Counted from the stretch's first letter, positions 1-8,966 are shown. The stretch: 64,000 bases of DNA from Anaerolineaceae bacterium (GCA_016841525.1 JAENYZ010000003.1:62001-126000); one strand, 5' to 3'. Made by a program: numbers and translations. Notes: generated by a model from the letters alone, not told the origin.

Positions 1-1
1 A

Positions 2-655
2 ACTTCAACCGGCATCATCGAAAAGATGACCCTTCATGTTAACGGCAGAGATTGGGATGTTTTTGCTGTCGATGGTTCCCCGGGCCAATCCGTCGACCAT
101 GGTGTATTTGATGTTATCAAGGAAAAACCAGACCTGGTTGTCTCAGGGATCAACTACGGTGAGAACGTGGGTTCAGCCCTGACCGTCTCAGGCACAATCG
201 GTGCCGCCCTCGAGGCAGCTTCTCTGGACATCCCTGCCCTTGCAGTTTCCATGCAAACAGGGAAAGAACACCATTTTACACATTCACCAGACATTGATTT
301 TAGCGTTGCCGGGCACTTTACCCAATTAATTGCAAAGAAAATGCTTGAAAAATCATTACCAGAAGACGTTGATGTGCTAAAAGTTGATGTTCCTATGGAC
401 GCCACACCGGAAACGCCGCTGGCAATCACCAGGCAGTCACGAATTCGCCATTATTTTCCTGTACCTGCATCACGAGCATCCCTTTCTAACCACGGTCCAA
501 TGGGCTATGACATTATTTTTCAACCAGACAAGCTTGAAAAAGACAGTGATATTTATGCCCTGCTGATCGAAAAGAAAGTCTCTGTCACGCCAATCACCAT
601 CGACCTGACCTCCAGGACAGATTTAGATGCCTTGGCTAATCTGCTTGATGATTAA
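2..655 (+). CDS. surE: 5'-nucleotidase SurE, 5' end missing
   Basis: SurE is a metal-dependent phosphatase that removes phosphate from nucleoside monophosphates and has some exopolyphosphatase activity in characterised members. The open frame runs in from the window edge (first codon at position 2), so roughly the first 40 residues, including the usual NDDG metal-binding start, lie outside. The visible part carries the family core PDLVVSGINYGENVG, whose Asn is a metal ligand, followed by the SGTIGAALEA segment, then the less conserved C-terminal dimerisation region. A hairpin terminator follows about 20 bases after the stop. Nothing looks broken; the truncation is only the window boundary. 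The family assignment is secure. Confidence 0.93.
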   Translation, partial: TSTGIIEKMTLHVNGRDWDVFAVDGSPGQSVDHGVFDVIKEKPDLVVSGINYGENVGSALTVSGTIGAALEAASLDIPALAVSMQTGKEHHFTHSPDIDFSVAGHFTQLIAKKMLEKSLPEDVDVLKVDVPMDATPETPLAITRQSRIRHYFPVPASRASLSNHGPMGYDIIFQPDKLEKDSDIYALLIEKKVSVTPITIDLTSRTDLDALANLLDD

Positions 656-675
656 TCAGAAGAAATAACAACTTC

Positions 676-707
676 GCCCCGGATAAACACCCGGGGCTTT
701 TCTTTTT
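676..707 (+). terminator. Rho-independent terminator after surE
   Basis: GCCCCGG and CCGGGGC pair across an 8-base loop and are followed by a T-rich run (TTTTCTTTTT). It ends the surE transcript and separates it from the MFS gene. Confidence 0.85.
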
Positions 708-772
708 AAGGATCAATCCACATCCATTTATCATGTATACTTGCTTTAGCATCGGAGAACACTGGAGGATAC

Positions 773-1975
773 ATGGCAAAAAATAAAACCCTGCGCTACC
801 TGACCTTTGGTTCCCTTTATTTCACACAGGGGACGATAATGGGCTTCTTTGCAGCCCTGAATGCCCTTTACTTGCTGGATAACGGGTTACAAATGACAGA
901 TGTTGGCATCTTTGGATTCATTGCATTGCTGCCTTTTGTCCTCAAAATTGGGCTGGGCATATTGAGCGATCGCATAAACCTGTTTGGACTTGGGCATCGC
1001 AAACCCTACATCTTCATTGGTTTAATTGTTCAATTTCTTTGCCTGGTCGCCGCACCTTTCATCAACCCGGGGACACACTTCTGGGGATATGTGGCGATTT
1101 CTTTCACCTTACAGCTTGGGATGGCACTCTATGACACCTGCACCGATGGATTGGCATTGGATACCACCCCAGTAGAAGAACAGGGCACCATCCAGGGATT
1201 CATGGTCGGCGGACGGGCTGTCGGATCAATCGCTGCGGCAACCATCGTTGGTTTCCTGGCTGAAAATGTCTCCTGGCTGTCTGTGTTTTGGGGGTTAGCC
1301 GCCCTCACCCTGATCCCCGTCCCATTTATGTTCTTTGTTCATGAGAAGCAAAAGGATGTTGAAAAACGTTTCGATTGGTCTGCTTTTAAAGCATTTGACA
1401 AACGGACCCTTTTAGCTGGCTTGATGGGTTTATTGATGTTTGTGATCATCCTGGGTGCAAATCAATTAATCAACCCCTACCTTGAAGCGCAATTTGGGAT
1501 CAGCCTATCAGAAGCCGGCATGATCACTTCCGTGTGGAGCCTGGGCATCGTCGGCGGCAGTTTCCTTGGCGGTTGGCTGATGAAAAAATACCCGCCCAAA
1601 AAAGCCCTGGTGATTGGTGTTATTCTACTCAGCCTGTCTTTATCCACATTGGCCTTTTTCTTGACACCGCAGTACGGTCTTGTACTTGGGATTTTTCTTG
1701 TTATTCTTTTTGGCGTGACTTATGGCACCTATCAAACCCAATATTTTGCCGCGGCGATGCAATTTGTCGACCCGCGCATCGCCGCTTCAATGTATGCGAT
1801 CCTGATGGCTTTCACCAATATCGGACAGGGCATTGGGATGTACCTCAGCGGCACCCTGGCAGACCTGACCGGTTTCAGCACCACCTTTATGATTTTGATC
1901 GGATTAAATCTGCTGATTCTCCCCTTAATATCAATGGTATTTAAAAATCAGGTGCCTGTAAAAGAAACTTTGTAG
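773..1975 (+). CDS. MFS transporter, AmpG/BT1-like
   Basis: A 400-residue protein of about 12 hydrophobic segments, the usual length of a single-domain major facilitator. The loop after the second segment holds a motif-A-like LSDRINLFGLGHRKPY, and the fifth-helix region YDTCTDGLALDTTP resembles the AmpG, BT1 (folate-biopterin) and PucC branch. It acts in the cytoplasmic membrane as a solute:proton symporter or exporter; the substrate cannot be read from sequence. ATG is preceded by GGAGG at proper spacing. It lies alone between the surE terminator and a convergent sensor kinase gene 14 bases away, with no clear terminator between them. Confidence 0.8.
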   Translation: MAKNKTLRYLTFGSLYFTQGTIMGFFAALNALYLLDNGLQMTDVGIFGFIALLPFVLKIGLGILSDRINLFGLGHRKPYIFIGLIVQFLCLVAAPFINPGTHFWGYVAISFTLQLGMALYDTCTDGLALDTTPVEEQGTIQGFMVGGRAVGSIAAATIVGFLAENVSWLSVFWGLAALTLIPVPFMFFVHEKQKDVEKRFDWSAFKAFDKRTLLAGLMGLLMFVIILGANQLINPYLEAQFGISLSEAGMITSVWSLGIVGGSFLGGWLMKKYPPKKALVIGVILLSLSLSTLAFFLTPQYGLVLGIFLVILFGVTYGTYQTQYFAAAMQFVDPRIAASMYAILMAFTNIGQGIGMYLSGTLADLTGFSTTFMILIGLNLLILPLISMVFKNQVPVKETL

Positions 1976-1989
1976 CCCCAGTAGGTCGA

Positions 1990-3357
1990 TTAGCCTGGTA
2001 TCAACGGCAATGTTAGTGTGAAAACGACGCCCCCCTCAGGGTGATTCGCCCCATCCAGGCTACCGCCGTGGGCTTCTGCTAATTGCCTGGCTATCGCCAA
2101 TCCCAAGCCTGTGCCGCCGCTGGCGCGATCGCGTGCTTTTTCAGCCCTGTAAAATCGCTCAAATAAGCGGTTTAAAGCCTGTTCTGATAATTGTGGTCCA
2201 TTATTGTGAATTTTGAACATACCAAAGCCAGTCTCACCCAGCAGACTTAACCTGATCCAACCCGCTTCTGGCGTATAACGAATGGCATTCTGCATCAGGT
2301 TATCCAGGATTTGCTGAAGCCTTTCTTTATCTGCCTCAACCAATAATCCTTCCAGCTGACAATCCGTAAATAATTTGATATTTTTACCAAGGGTTTGTGG
2401 TTCAAAACGTTTTACCGTATCAAGGCATACTTCAATGAGATCAATTTTGCGTTTATTCAGCTCCAATGAACCAGCATCTGCCAAAGCCAGGGTTCTCAAA
2501 TCCTCTACCAGGCGGGTCAACTGCTGGTTTTGTTCAGCAATCGGTTCAAGGCTTTCCGAATTTAGAGGATAAACACCATCCTGGAGCGCTTCAAGATGGG
2601 CGCGCTGAATCGCAAGGGGGTTGCGCAATTCATGGGCAATATCCGCCGTCATCGCCCTGCGGCGAACTTCGGCGTCCTGTAAGGATTCTGCCATCTTATT
2701 GAAGGTCTGCCCAAGGGCATGGATTTCACCCTTTCCCTGGGCCTCCACCCGCTGCGAGAGGTCGCCAGCAGACATCTTACTGGCAGCTGTCGTTAAATCA
2801 CGCACAGGCTTGAGGATGAGCGTGGCGAGGACCAGGGCTAAGAGGATGGCAATTCCCCCTGATACCAAAGCTGCCAATAATGTGGCACGGTTCACCCTCT
2901 CAATTAAGAGCCCTTCAAAGTTGTCCGGAAGCTCTGGAATCCCACCTTCCGGAAGAAGGTAACCCACGACATCACCAGAGACCTCTAAATTTATGGTCTG
3001 GCTGAGCTGTTGATCGGAAAGCTGCATTCCAATTTCGTCTTCCCTAGGGCTGTAAACCACAACACCACTGGCATCAACAAGGATGTGACTGCCAATACCA
3101 GCCATTCCTGAACCGCGCTGACCCTGGCCGCGGCCGGGCCTTGCTTCAGATGATGAAAAAATGCCAGACCACGCGCCGTTGTCAGCATAATAATTTTCTA
3201 AAGTTCTGGCCAAATTTTCCAGTCCGACCTGTCCCCCATAACCCAAAAAACGCTGTACCTCCTGTTCAGTCGTATACCGCGTCACCACTGCAATCGTACC
3301 AAGTGCGATAATGATCACAAGAGCAAACGCACCCAAAAGGCGCCAACGCATGCTCAT
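1990..3357 (-). CDS. Sensor histidine kinase, BaeS-like
   Basis: A 455-residue membrane kinase. A transmembrane helix spans about residues 7-27, an extracytoplasmic sensor region of about 130 residues follows (with a Gly/Arg-rich stretch near 74-88), then a second helix near 160-182 and a HAMP linker to about 232. The phosphoacceptor His242 sits in DIAHELRNPLA. The ATPase domain shows the N box (LDNLMQNAIRYTP) and G boxes (SGGTGLGLAIARQL). It partners the response regulator immediately upstream; the regulator stop overlaps this start by 4 bases, so translation is probably coupled. The ligand is unknown. The divergent DUF4405 gene is a likely target of the pair. Confidence 0.93.
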   Translation of the reverse strand: MSMRWRLLGAFALVIIIALGTIAVVTRYTTEQEVQRFLGYGGQVGLENLARTLENYYADNGAWSGIFSSSEARPGRGQGQRGSGMAGIGSHILVDASGVVVYSPREDEIGMQLSDQQLSQTINLEVSGDVVGYLLPEGGIPELPDNFEGLLIERVNRATLLAALVSGGIAILLALVLATLILKPVRDLTTAASKMSAGDLSQRVEAQGKGEIHALGQTFNKMAESLQDAEVRRRAMTADIAHELRNPLAIQRAHLEALQDGVYPLNSESLEPIAEQNQQLTRLVEDLRTLALADAGSLELNKRKIDLIEVCLDTVKRFEPQTLGKNIKLFTDCQLEGLLVEADKERLQQILDNLMQNAIRYTPEAGWIRLSLLGETGFGMFKIHNNGPQLSEQALNRLFERFYRAEKARDRASGGTGLGLAIARQLAEAHGGSLDGANHPEGGVVFTLTLPLIPG

Positions 3358-4043
3358 TTTTTACCCTTCTTGAAACGATAGCCAATGCCAAAAACGGTTT
3401 CAATATAGCGCGGTGACTTGCTGTCGTCTCCTAACTTGGCGCGCAAGTTCTTAATGTGCGCGTCAATACTTCGCTCATAACCCTCATAAGCCATCCCTTG
3501 AATCGCTTCTAGCAACTGCAGCCTTGAAAAAGCCCTGCCAGGTTGAATGACCATGGTTGAAAGTAAATCAAATTCTGTAGGGGTCAGATCAAGTGTTTCG
3601 CCCGTCTGGTTGACCGTATGGGATTCCTGGTCGATTTCCAGATCGTCAATTTTAATAATTTTCTGCGTATCTACCGGGGCTTTTTCTACCCGTCGCAAAA
3701 CAGCCTTAACCCTTGCCACAACCTCTCGCGGCGAGAAGGGTTTGGTAATGTAATCGTCCGCACCCAGTTCAAGCCCTAGCAATCGATCAACCTCTTCAAC
3801 TCGGGCTGTGACCATGATAATCGGCGTATCGCCTTCCTGCCGAATTTGGCGTGCAATATCAATGCCATCAATGCCCGGTAGGTTTAAATCCAGCAAAACC
3901 ATATCCGGCTTGTGGGTTTCCCACAGGGTCAGACCCTGATCTCCCCTGAAGGCCATCAAGACCTCGTAACCTGACCGCTCAAGATAGGCTTTCAGAACAT
4001 TCGCAAGTTCTTTTTCATCTTCAATAACCAGTACAGTTGACAT
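3354..4043 (-). CDS. OmpR-family response regulator
   Basis: The receiver domain (residues 1-120) has the acidic pocket (IEDE) and phospho-acceptor Asp52 in LLDLNLPG, the Thr of VTAR and the Lys of ITKPF. The C-terminal winged helix ends in the typical YIETVFGIGYRFK. I start at the ATG at 4043 (MSTVLVIED) because the receiver fold begins there; an in-frame GTG at 4061 would add six residues with no better ribosome site. A TATAAT hexamer lies only 6 bases before this ATG, so the message could be nearly leaderless. It forms an operon with the downstream kinase and faces a phased repeat array that is its probable binding site. Confidence 0.93.
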   Translation of the reverse strand: MSTVLVIEDEKELANVLKAYLERSGYEVLMAFRGDQGLTLWETHKPDMVLLDLNLPGIDGIDIARQIRQEGDTPIIMVTARVEEVDRLLGLELGADDYITKPFSPREVVARVKAVLRRVEKAPVDTQKIIKIDDLEIDQESHTVNQTGETLDLTPTEFDLLSTMVIQPGRAFSRLQLLEAIQGMAYEGYERSIDAHIKNLRAKLGDDSKSPRYIETVFGIGYRFKKGKK

Positions 4044-4080
4044 AAAATTATTATAGCCCACTCAAGAACAATCTGTATTA

Positions 4081-4136
4081 TCTTCACAAGTTCTTCACAG
4101 GATCTGCATTTATCCTTCAAGCCTGTTCCTTACAAT
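4081..4136. promoter_or_regulatory. Phased 11-bp half-site array and -10 box
   Basis: TCTTCACA occurs at 4081-4088 and again at 4092-4099, with weaker relatives in exact 11-bp phase at 4103 (TCTGCATT) and 4114 (CCTTCAAG). A TACAAT -10 box lies at 4131-4136, ten bases after the last half-site, with no good -35 hexamer. This is the geometry of a PhoB/OmpR-type activator site that replaces the -35 element. It lies between the regulator gene and the divergent DUF4405 gene. The role is inferred. Confidence 0.5.
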
Positions 4137-4175
4137 GGAAGTTGATACTTTGTGAAAAAATGGAGAAATTTTTAA

Positions 4176-4805
4176 ATGAAAAGAAAATCCAACCTAACCC
4201 CCAAGCTCAAGCAGAACTGGTGGATTGACGCTGTGCTGGGATTGAGCGCGGTCTTTGCAATCCTTTCCAGTTTGTATTTTTTAGCCTTCCCCGTTGGCGG
4301 CTACCAGGGTGGGCGTAACCCTTACTATAATATCCGCATGATATTTGATCGATACACCTGGGACATGCTGCATACATGGACGGGCGTTTTGATGATTATG
4401 ACAGCTTTATTACATATTATTATTCACTGGTCCTGGATTACTGGCACCGCAAATCGCACCTGGCAGGTCATTACCGGGAAGCAGAAATCCTTTGCACCTC
4501 GTCTGACTTATAACATCTTTTTGGACGTGTTGATAGGCATCAGCTTTGTGATTTGCGCTGTTTCAGGTATCTTTTTTTTGCTCTACCCTAATGGCGGGCA
4601 AAATGCACAAAGCATCATCATCTCCAGGTATGCCTGGGACATGCTGCACACATGGAGCGGGGTCGTCATGACCATTGCTGCCATTCTGCATTTTGCATTG
4701 CATTGGAAGTGGGTCGTCAATATCACCGGTAAATTGATCAACAAAAATAAAAAAGAAACCATAGAAAAAGAAACGCCTTATACAGGGGCACAAGAAGCAG
4801 TTTGA
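4176..4805 (+). CDS. DUF4405-type membrane protein, internally duplicated
   Basis: A 209-residue integral membrane protein made of two similar halves (about residues 14-95 and 106-190), each with two hydrophobic helices. Each half repeats WDMLHTW(T/S)GV followed by LHxxxHW, giving three well-placed His per half. Such His pairs in helices suggest b-type haem binding, as in small cytochrome b-like membrane proteins, but no CxxCH motif is present and haem binding is inferred. The C-terminus is a short Lys/Glu-rich cytoplasmic tail. It is divergent from the two-component operon, preceded by the phased array, and followed 44 bases later by a small secreted protein probably co-transcribed with it. 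Confidence 0.72.
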   Translation: MKRKSNLTPKLKQNWWIDAVLGLSAVFAILSSLYFLAFPVGGYQGGRNPYYNIRMIFDRYTWDMLHTWTGVLMIMTALLHIIIHWSWITGTANRTWQVITGKQKSFAPRLTYNIFLDVLIGISFVICAVSGIFFLLYPNGGQNAQSIIISRYAWDMLHTWSGVVMTIAAILHFALHWKWVVNITGKLINKNKKETIEKETPYTGAQEAV

Positions 4806-4849
4806 AATAAAAAAGACTTGATAAATTTATAATAAGAGAGGCATTAAAA

Positions 4850-5488
4850 ATGATAAAGAAAGTTTTCGCAGGTGTATTACTGGCAGGGGTGTTTGGCCTG
4901 TTGATATTGGGCGCAGTCCATCGAACTATTGCAAAGTCCAATAATAATGAGCCGCTCGCCCTCAGTGAAGGGGCTGGTCGGGGAAACGGAACTAAAAGCG
5001 GTTACCGCAGCGGTGAACAATTAGATGAATCCGGTAATTCTCCCCAACTGGGAAGAAATGACAAGAACAGTGAACTGCAATACAAAAATCAAACAGCTGA
5101 AAATTCTTCGAGGTCTGGCGGCGGCAGAAATAACGGCGTCACAGGTTTGGGCATGGGTGCTGAAACTCCCGTGGACGGAGGATTGGGAGTCGCTGCAACA
5201 GCGCTAAAGATCTGGGCAGATCCTATCACAGTCACGGTTGACACAACTTCAGATGACCAATGGCTTGTGTCTAACAATGAAGGGTTTGAATTGGAAATTG
5301 AAGGTCGCGCCTTAGGCTTCTTGCAGGACAATGATTTTGAGGTTGAAATTGGCGACGAGCTGGTCCTGGTGGGATTTTACGAAGGTGACAAGTTTGAAAT
5401 AGGTGAGATCACCAATAATGTCACCCAGCAAATAATAGCCCTTCGCGATGAAACTGGCCGCCCGTTTTGGTCTGGCAGGTATCGGTAA
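4850..5488 (+). CDS. Small secreted protein, unknown function
   Basis: A 212-residue protein with a hydrophobic N-terminal segment (about residues 6-24, signal peptide or anchor), a low-complexity polar stretch rich in Gly, Asn, Ser and Arg (30-100), then a folded C-terminal region (about 120-212) rich in beta-strand pattern and ending in GRPFWSGRYR. The acidic alternating pattern VEIGDELVLVGFYEGD suggests a small beta-barrel (OB-like) domain, but I do not recognise a named family. It follows the DUF4405 gene on the same strand and ends before a strong terminator, so the two likely form a unit controlled by the divergent two-component system. Confidence 0.6.
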   Translation: MIKKVFAGVLLAGVFGLLILGAVHRTIAKSNNNEPLALSEGAGRGNGTKSGYRSGEQLDESGNSPQLGRNDKNSELQYKNQTAENSSRSGGGRNNGVTGLGMGAETPVDGGLGVAATALKIWADPITVTVDTTSDDQWLVSNNEGFELEIEGRALGFLQDNDFEVEIGDELVLVGFYEGDKFEIGEITNNVTQQIIALRDETGRPFWSGRYR

Positions 5489-5532
5489 ACAATTTTGCCA
5501 TAATCCAGTCTTTCACATAAAAATAAGAGCAT

Positions 5533-5572
5533 TTATAAACGCTGCCCCTCAACAGAAGGGCAGCGTTTATAA
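5533..5572 (+). terminator. Strong hairpin terminator
   Basis: A 15-bp perfect stem (TTATAAACGCTGCCC against its complement) with a 10-base loop lies 45 bases after the secreted-protein gene. The symmetric A/T-rich base lets it work in both directions. Confidence 0.8.
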
Positions 5573-5677
5573 TTATTACTCAACTAAATTGCTTTTAACA
5601 AGTCGCCTTGCGAAATAAAATACTGAAAACATCTCTGACTTTATTAAGCGTTTATACCAAACGAAGGAGCAAAACAC

Positions 5678-6964
5678 ATGACAAAAATCACAAAGGAAGC
5701 TGCTCTTGAATATCATCATGCAAACGGCGTACCGGGTAAAACCGCTGTCATCTCAACAAAACCCTTGAATACGCAATACGAATTGGGCTTAGCCTATACA
5801 CCTGGTGTAGCATATCCCGTTTTGGAAATCGACCAGGATCAAGACCAGGCTTACCGCTACACCAACAAGGGCAATCTCGTTGCCGTGGTGTCAAATGGTA
5901 CCGCCATCCTGGGTTTGGGCAATCGCGGACCCTTGGCTTCCAAGCCAGTCATGGAGGGGAAAGCCGTGCTTTTTAAAGCCTTCGCGGATATCGATGTCTT
6001 TGATATAGAAATCGATTCTGAAGACCCTGATGATGTTGTGAAAGCTGTGGAGATGATTGCCCCAGGCTTCGGTGGAATCAATCTGGAAGACATCAAGGCG
6101 CCGGAATGTTTTTATATTGAAGCGCAGTTGAAGGAAAAATTAGATATCCCTGTGTTTCATGATGACCAGCATGGAACGGCGGTCATCCTTGGGGCAGCCT
6201 TCCTTAATGCATTGGAATTAACCAGGCGAAAGCTTGATGAAGTCAAAATTGTGTTCTCGGGTGCTGGGGCAGCAGGAATGTCTTGTGCCAAACACCTGGT
6301 TAAGCTTGGGGTGCCTTATGAAAACATCTGGATTTCAGATATTCATGGGCTGATTTTTCACGGACGTAAAGAAGAGATGACCCCAGACAAAGAACGCTTT
6401 GCAAAAGGAGAGCTGAAAGCTTCTTTGAGCGAAATTATCAAAGGCGCAGATGTTTTCATCGGTCTTTCAGCGGCAAATCTGGTCAGCCAGGAGATGCTCA
6501 AAAGCATGCGGGGGGATCCAATAATATTTGCAATGGCGAATCCCGACCCGGAAATTAAATATGAACTCGCAAAGGAAGCACGCCCGGATGCCATTATTGG
6601 CACAGGACGGTCAGACTTCCCAAACCAAATCAATAACGTGCTTGGGTTTCCTTTCATCTTCCGTGGTGCGCTGGATGTACGTGCCCGGGAAATTAATGAT
6701 GCCATGAAGATGGCAGCTTCTTTTGCGCTGGCAAACCTTGCCAAACAACCTGTGAGTAAAGATGTGCTTGAGGCTTATCAACTGGATCATCTCGAATTTG
6801 GCCCGGATTACATCGTGCCAAAACCTTTAGACCGGCGGGTATGCCTTTGGGAAGCACCTGCTGTTGCGAGGGCAGCAGTTGAAAGCGGTGTCGCAAAGTT
6901 AAAGATAGACATTGACCAGTATGTGAACCAGCTGGAAGAACGGTTGATCAATCGAGCAGAATAA
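5678..6964 (+). CDS. NAD(P)-dependent malic enzyme
   Basis: Oxidatively decarboxylates malate to pyruvate and CO2 with reduction of NAD(P). The 428-residue length is that of the short bacterial form without a phosphotransacetylase tail. Conserved blocks are visible in order: YTPGVAYP, SNGTAILGLGNRGPLASKPVMEGK in two parts, GGINLEDIKAPECF with the metal-binding acidic residues, PVFHDDQHGTA, and the nucleotide-binding VFSGAGAAGMSCAK. ATG follows GAAGGAG. It stands alone between a terminator and a repeat-rich gap. It would supply pyruvate and reduced cofactor in a fermentative or anaerobic metabolism; the cofactor preference cannot be decided by eye. Confidence 0.93.
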   Translation: MTKITKEAALEYHHANGVPGKTAVISTKPLNTQYELGLAYTPGVAYPVLEIDQDQDQAYRYTNKGNLVAVVSNGTAILGLGNRGPLASKPVMEGKAVLFKAFADIDVFDIEIDSEDPDDVVKAVEMIAPGFGGINLEDIKAPECFYIEAQLKEKLDIPVFHDDQHGTAVILGAAFLNALELTRRKLDEVKIVFSGAGAAGMSCAKHLVKLGVPYENIWISDIHGLIFHGRKEEMTPDKERFAKGELKASLSEIIKGADVFIGLSAANLVSQEMLKSMRGDPIIFAMANPDPEIKYELAKEARPDAIIGTGRSDFPNQINNVLGFPFIFRGALDVRAREINDAMKMAASFALANLAKQPVSKDVLEAYQLDHLEFGPDYIVPKPLDRRVCLWEAPAVARAAVESGVAKLKIDIDQYVNQLEERLINRAE

Positions 6965-7438
6965 TGAAGTGTTAGAGTAATGCAGGTAATCAGGTATCAG
7001 GCAATCGGGTATCAGGCAATTAGTTACCAGGAATAGCTCTCAAATTATAAGAATTCGTAGGTCACGTATGGTTGCATCGGTAACCTACGTGACATCTGTA
7101 AAACCTGAGATCGCCACGTTATTGCGCTATCGCCGAAGCGGAGAATGGTCACGCCTCCTCTTGATGACAAATCACTAAAACAAATTGATTCGAGTGCCTC
7201 CTGGAATTCCCAATTGGGGTTTACTCAATAATTGGCACCTTATCGCTTATGATGATACAATCATTGTGTTTTTATCCTTATGGGTCAATTGCACATTTTA
7301 CAAATTTATAAGAAAATAAACCCCTGGTTTTGGAAATCGAAATAATTCATTTATTGTTCTGTAGATCAAAACCTATCACAACTCAAACACCATTTTTGTG
7401 TTGTATTAATATCAACAAATTTAGAGAGGATTATTTGT
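6965..7438. other. Repeat-bearing intergenic region
   Basis: This 474-base gap has no convincing gene. It starts with a degenerate tandem of about 15 bp (GTATCAGGCAATCGG-like) at 6992-7020. A hairpin element with an extended homologous flank follows at 7012-7093. Unrelated sequence to about 7300 leads into an A/T-rich promoter region for the sugar symporter, with small inverted repeats around 7390-7420 (AACAC/GTGTT and GTTG/CAAC). Confidence 0.6.
7012..7093 (+). repeat. Dispersed repeat with 33-bp hairpin, copy A
   Basis: The last 33 bases (7061-7093) run from GTCACGTATGG to AACCTACGTGAC and fold into a hairpin with one bulged T. The preceding 48 bases, including CTCTCAAATTATAAGAATTC, are nearly the same as the flank of copy C at 56487-56570 in the opposite orientation, so copies A and C share about 80 bp of homology. 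Confidence 0.8.
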
Positions 7439-8848
7439 ATGGAAGAAAAAGATAAATTGCCACTTTGGAGAAAGATCATCTACGGCTCTGGTGATCTTGG
7501 CTTCAGCATGAATAATTCCATCATCACAGCCTTCTTTTCAGTATTCATGGTCACTGTTGTAGGAATGCCCCCAGGATTGGTGGCAATCATTTTTATCGTT
7601 GGACGCAGCTGGGATTTCATCAACGACCCAATTATTGGGCACTTGTCCGATCGAACGCGAACACGCTGGGGACGCCGCCGCCCGTTCTTATTGTTTGGCG
7701 CTATCCCTTTTGGACTTTCCTTCACACTCCTGTGGCTTGGCCCCGATTTTAGTCGAACCGGATTGATCATTTATTATTCCCTGGCTTATATCGTCTATGA
7801 AGCACTGGCAACCACGGTTTATATGCCCTACTTTGCCCTGACTCCAGAATTAACTGATGATTACGATGAACGTACCAAGTTAACCAGCTTCCGAATGATG
7901 TTCAACATCATCGGCAGCCTGACCGCATACATCCTGCCCTTGCTGATCATTGGTAATGATTGGACGCAAGCCACCAAACAAGATGTATTGACCATGGCAC
8001 TCATCGCTGGGGCAATTGCTGCCACACCGATACTTTTAGTATTTTTTGGGACAAAAGAAAAACAAGAATATCAAAGAGAGAACCTCCCCAAGTTTTTCCC
8101 CTCTCTAAAAGCTGCCTTTAAAAATCGTCCATTTGTGTTTGGCGCATTGATGTACTTATTCACCTGGATGACGATCATAGTGGTGGAATCAAATTTGCAA
8201 TTCTTCATCATTTACGTTGTTGAACGCCAATCACAAAGCATGATCATCATGGTCAGCATCTTCGTTACGGCTATTTTTGCGCTGCCGATCTGGAACTGGG
8301 TTTCAAAGCACTGGAATAAACGGTACGCCTATATCTCCGGTGTGGCTTTTTGGGCAGTGGTGATGATGGTCTTGATTTTCATGTCTCCTGAAACACCCTT
8401 CTGGCTCATCCTTCTTTTGTGCGTCATGGCAGGCATTGGCGTCAGCGCAGCGCAGGTTTTACCCTGGGCGATCATTCCGGATGCTATTGAATGGGAAGAG
8501 TGGCAAACCGGTCAAAGGAACGAAGGTATGTTCTACAGTCTGATCACATTGATGGGCAAGGTCGGCATGGCAATCGCTCAACCGCTGAGCTTGTTAATAC
8601 TGCAATTTATGGGTTTTAAAGAAGGACAGGGTGTTGTTCAATCAGCGAATGGTTTGCTGGGCGTCCGTCTTGTGATGGGCCCCTTGCCTGCAATATTGCT
8701 CTTGTCAGGCATTATTATGGCGATCTTTTACCCGCTCACCAGGGAGCAGCATCATGAGATTGTTGAAGCCTTGCGACAGCGACGCGCAGAGCGAAAGCTC
8801 AAACGAGCAGAAAAAAAGATCTTACCTGGCATTGAGGAAACGATATAA
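7439..8848 (+). CDS. GPH-family sugar:cation symporter
   Basis: A 469-residue polytopic membrane protein with about 12 helices, of the glycoside-pentoside-hexuronide:cation symporter family. The signature between helices 2 and 3 is clear: DFINDPIIGHLSDRT followed by RTRWGRRRPFLLFG. The C-terminal 35 residues form a basic, charged cytoplasmic tail (RQRRAERKLKRAEKK). It imports a sugar or glycoside with Na+ or H+; the substrate is not readable. AGAGAGG precedes the ATG and a good terminator lies about 85 bases after the stop, so it appears to be a single-gene transcript. No glycosidase gene is adjacent to hint at substrate. Confidence 0.88.
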   Translation: MEEKDKLPLWRKIIYGSGDLGFSMNNSIITAFFSVFMVTVVGMPPGLVAIIFIVGRSWDFINDPIIGHLSDRTRTRWGRRRPFLLFGAIPFGLSFTLLWLGPDFSRTGLIIYYSLAYIVYEALATTVYMPYFALTPELTDDYDERTKLTSFRMMFNIIGSLTAYILPLLIIGNDWTQATKQDVLTMALIAGAIAATPILLVFFGTKEKQEYQRENLPKFFPSLKAAFKNRPFVFGALMYLFTWMTIIVVESNLQFFIIYVVERQSQSMIIMVSIFVTAIFALPIWNWVSKHWNKRYAYISGVAFWAVVMMVLIFMSPETPFWLILLLCVMAGIGVSAAQVLPWAIIPDAIEWEEWQTGQRNEGMFYSLITLMGKVGMAIAQPLSLLILQFMGFKEGQGVVQSANGLLGVRLVMGPLPAILLLSGIIMAIFYPLTREQHHEIVEALRQRRAERKLKRAEKKILPGIEETI

Positions 8849-8931
8849 TCCCTTCAGGTAATATTTGCAGGACTGGCACAGAATGTCCATAATCGCAAAT
8901 ACCATCAATGCAAAGAATAGTTAATTAATAT

Positions 8932-8966
8932 TCCCCTGGTTCATAATCCCAAACCAGGGGATTTTT
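8932..8966 (+). terminator. Rho-independent terminator
   Basis: TCCCCTGGTT pairs with AACCAGGGGA across a 10-base loop and is followed by TTTTTAT. It ends the symporter transcript. Confidence 0.85.

Noticed and set aside
3988-4061. GTG 4061 as the start of the response regulator
   Set aside because: It adds six residues before the receiver fold with no ribosome site and would overlap the TATAAT hexamer.
6965-7438. CRISPR array from the repeated GTATCAGGCAAT units
   Set aside because: The units are adjacent and degenerate with no spacers, and no cas gene is present.
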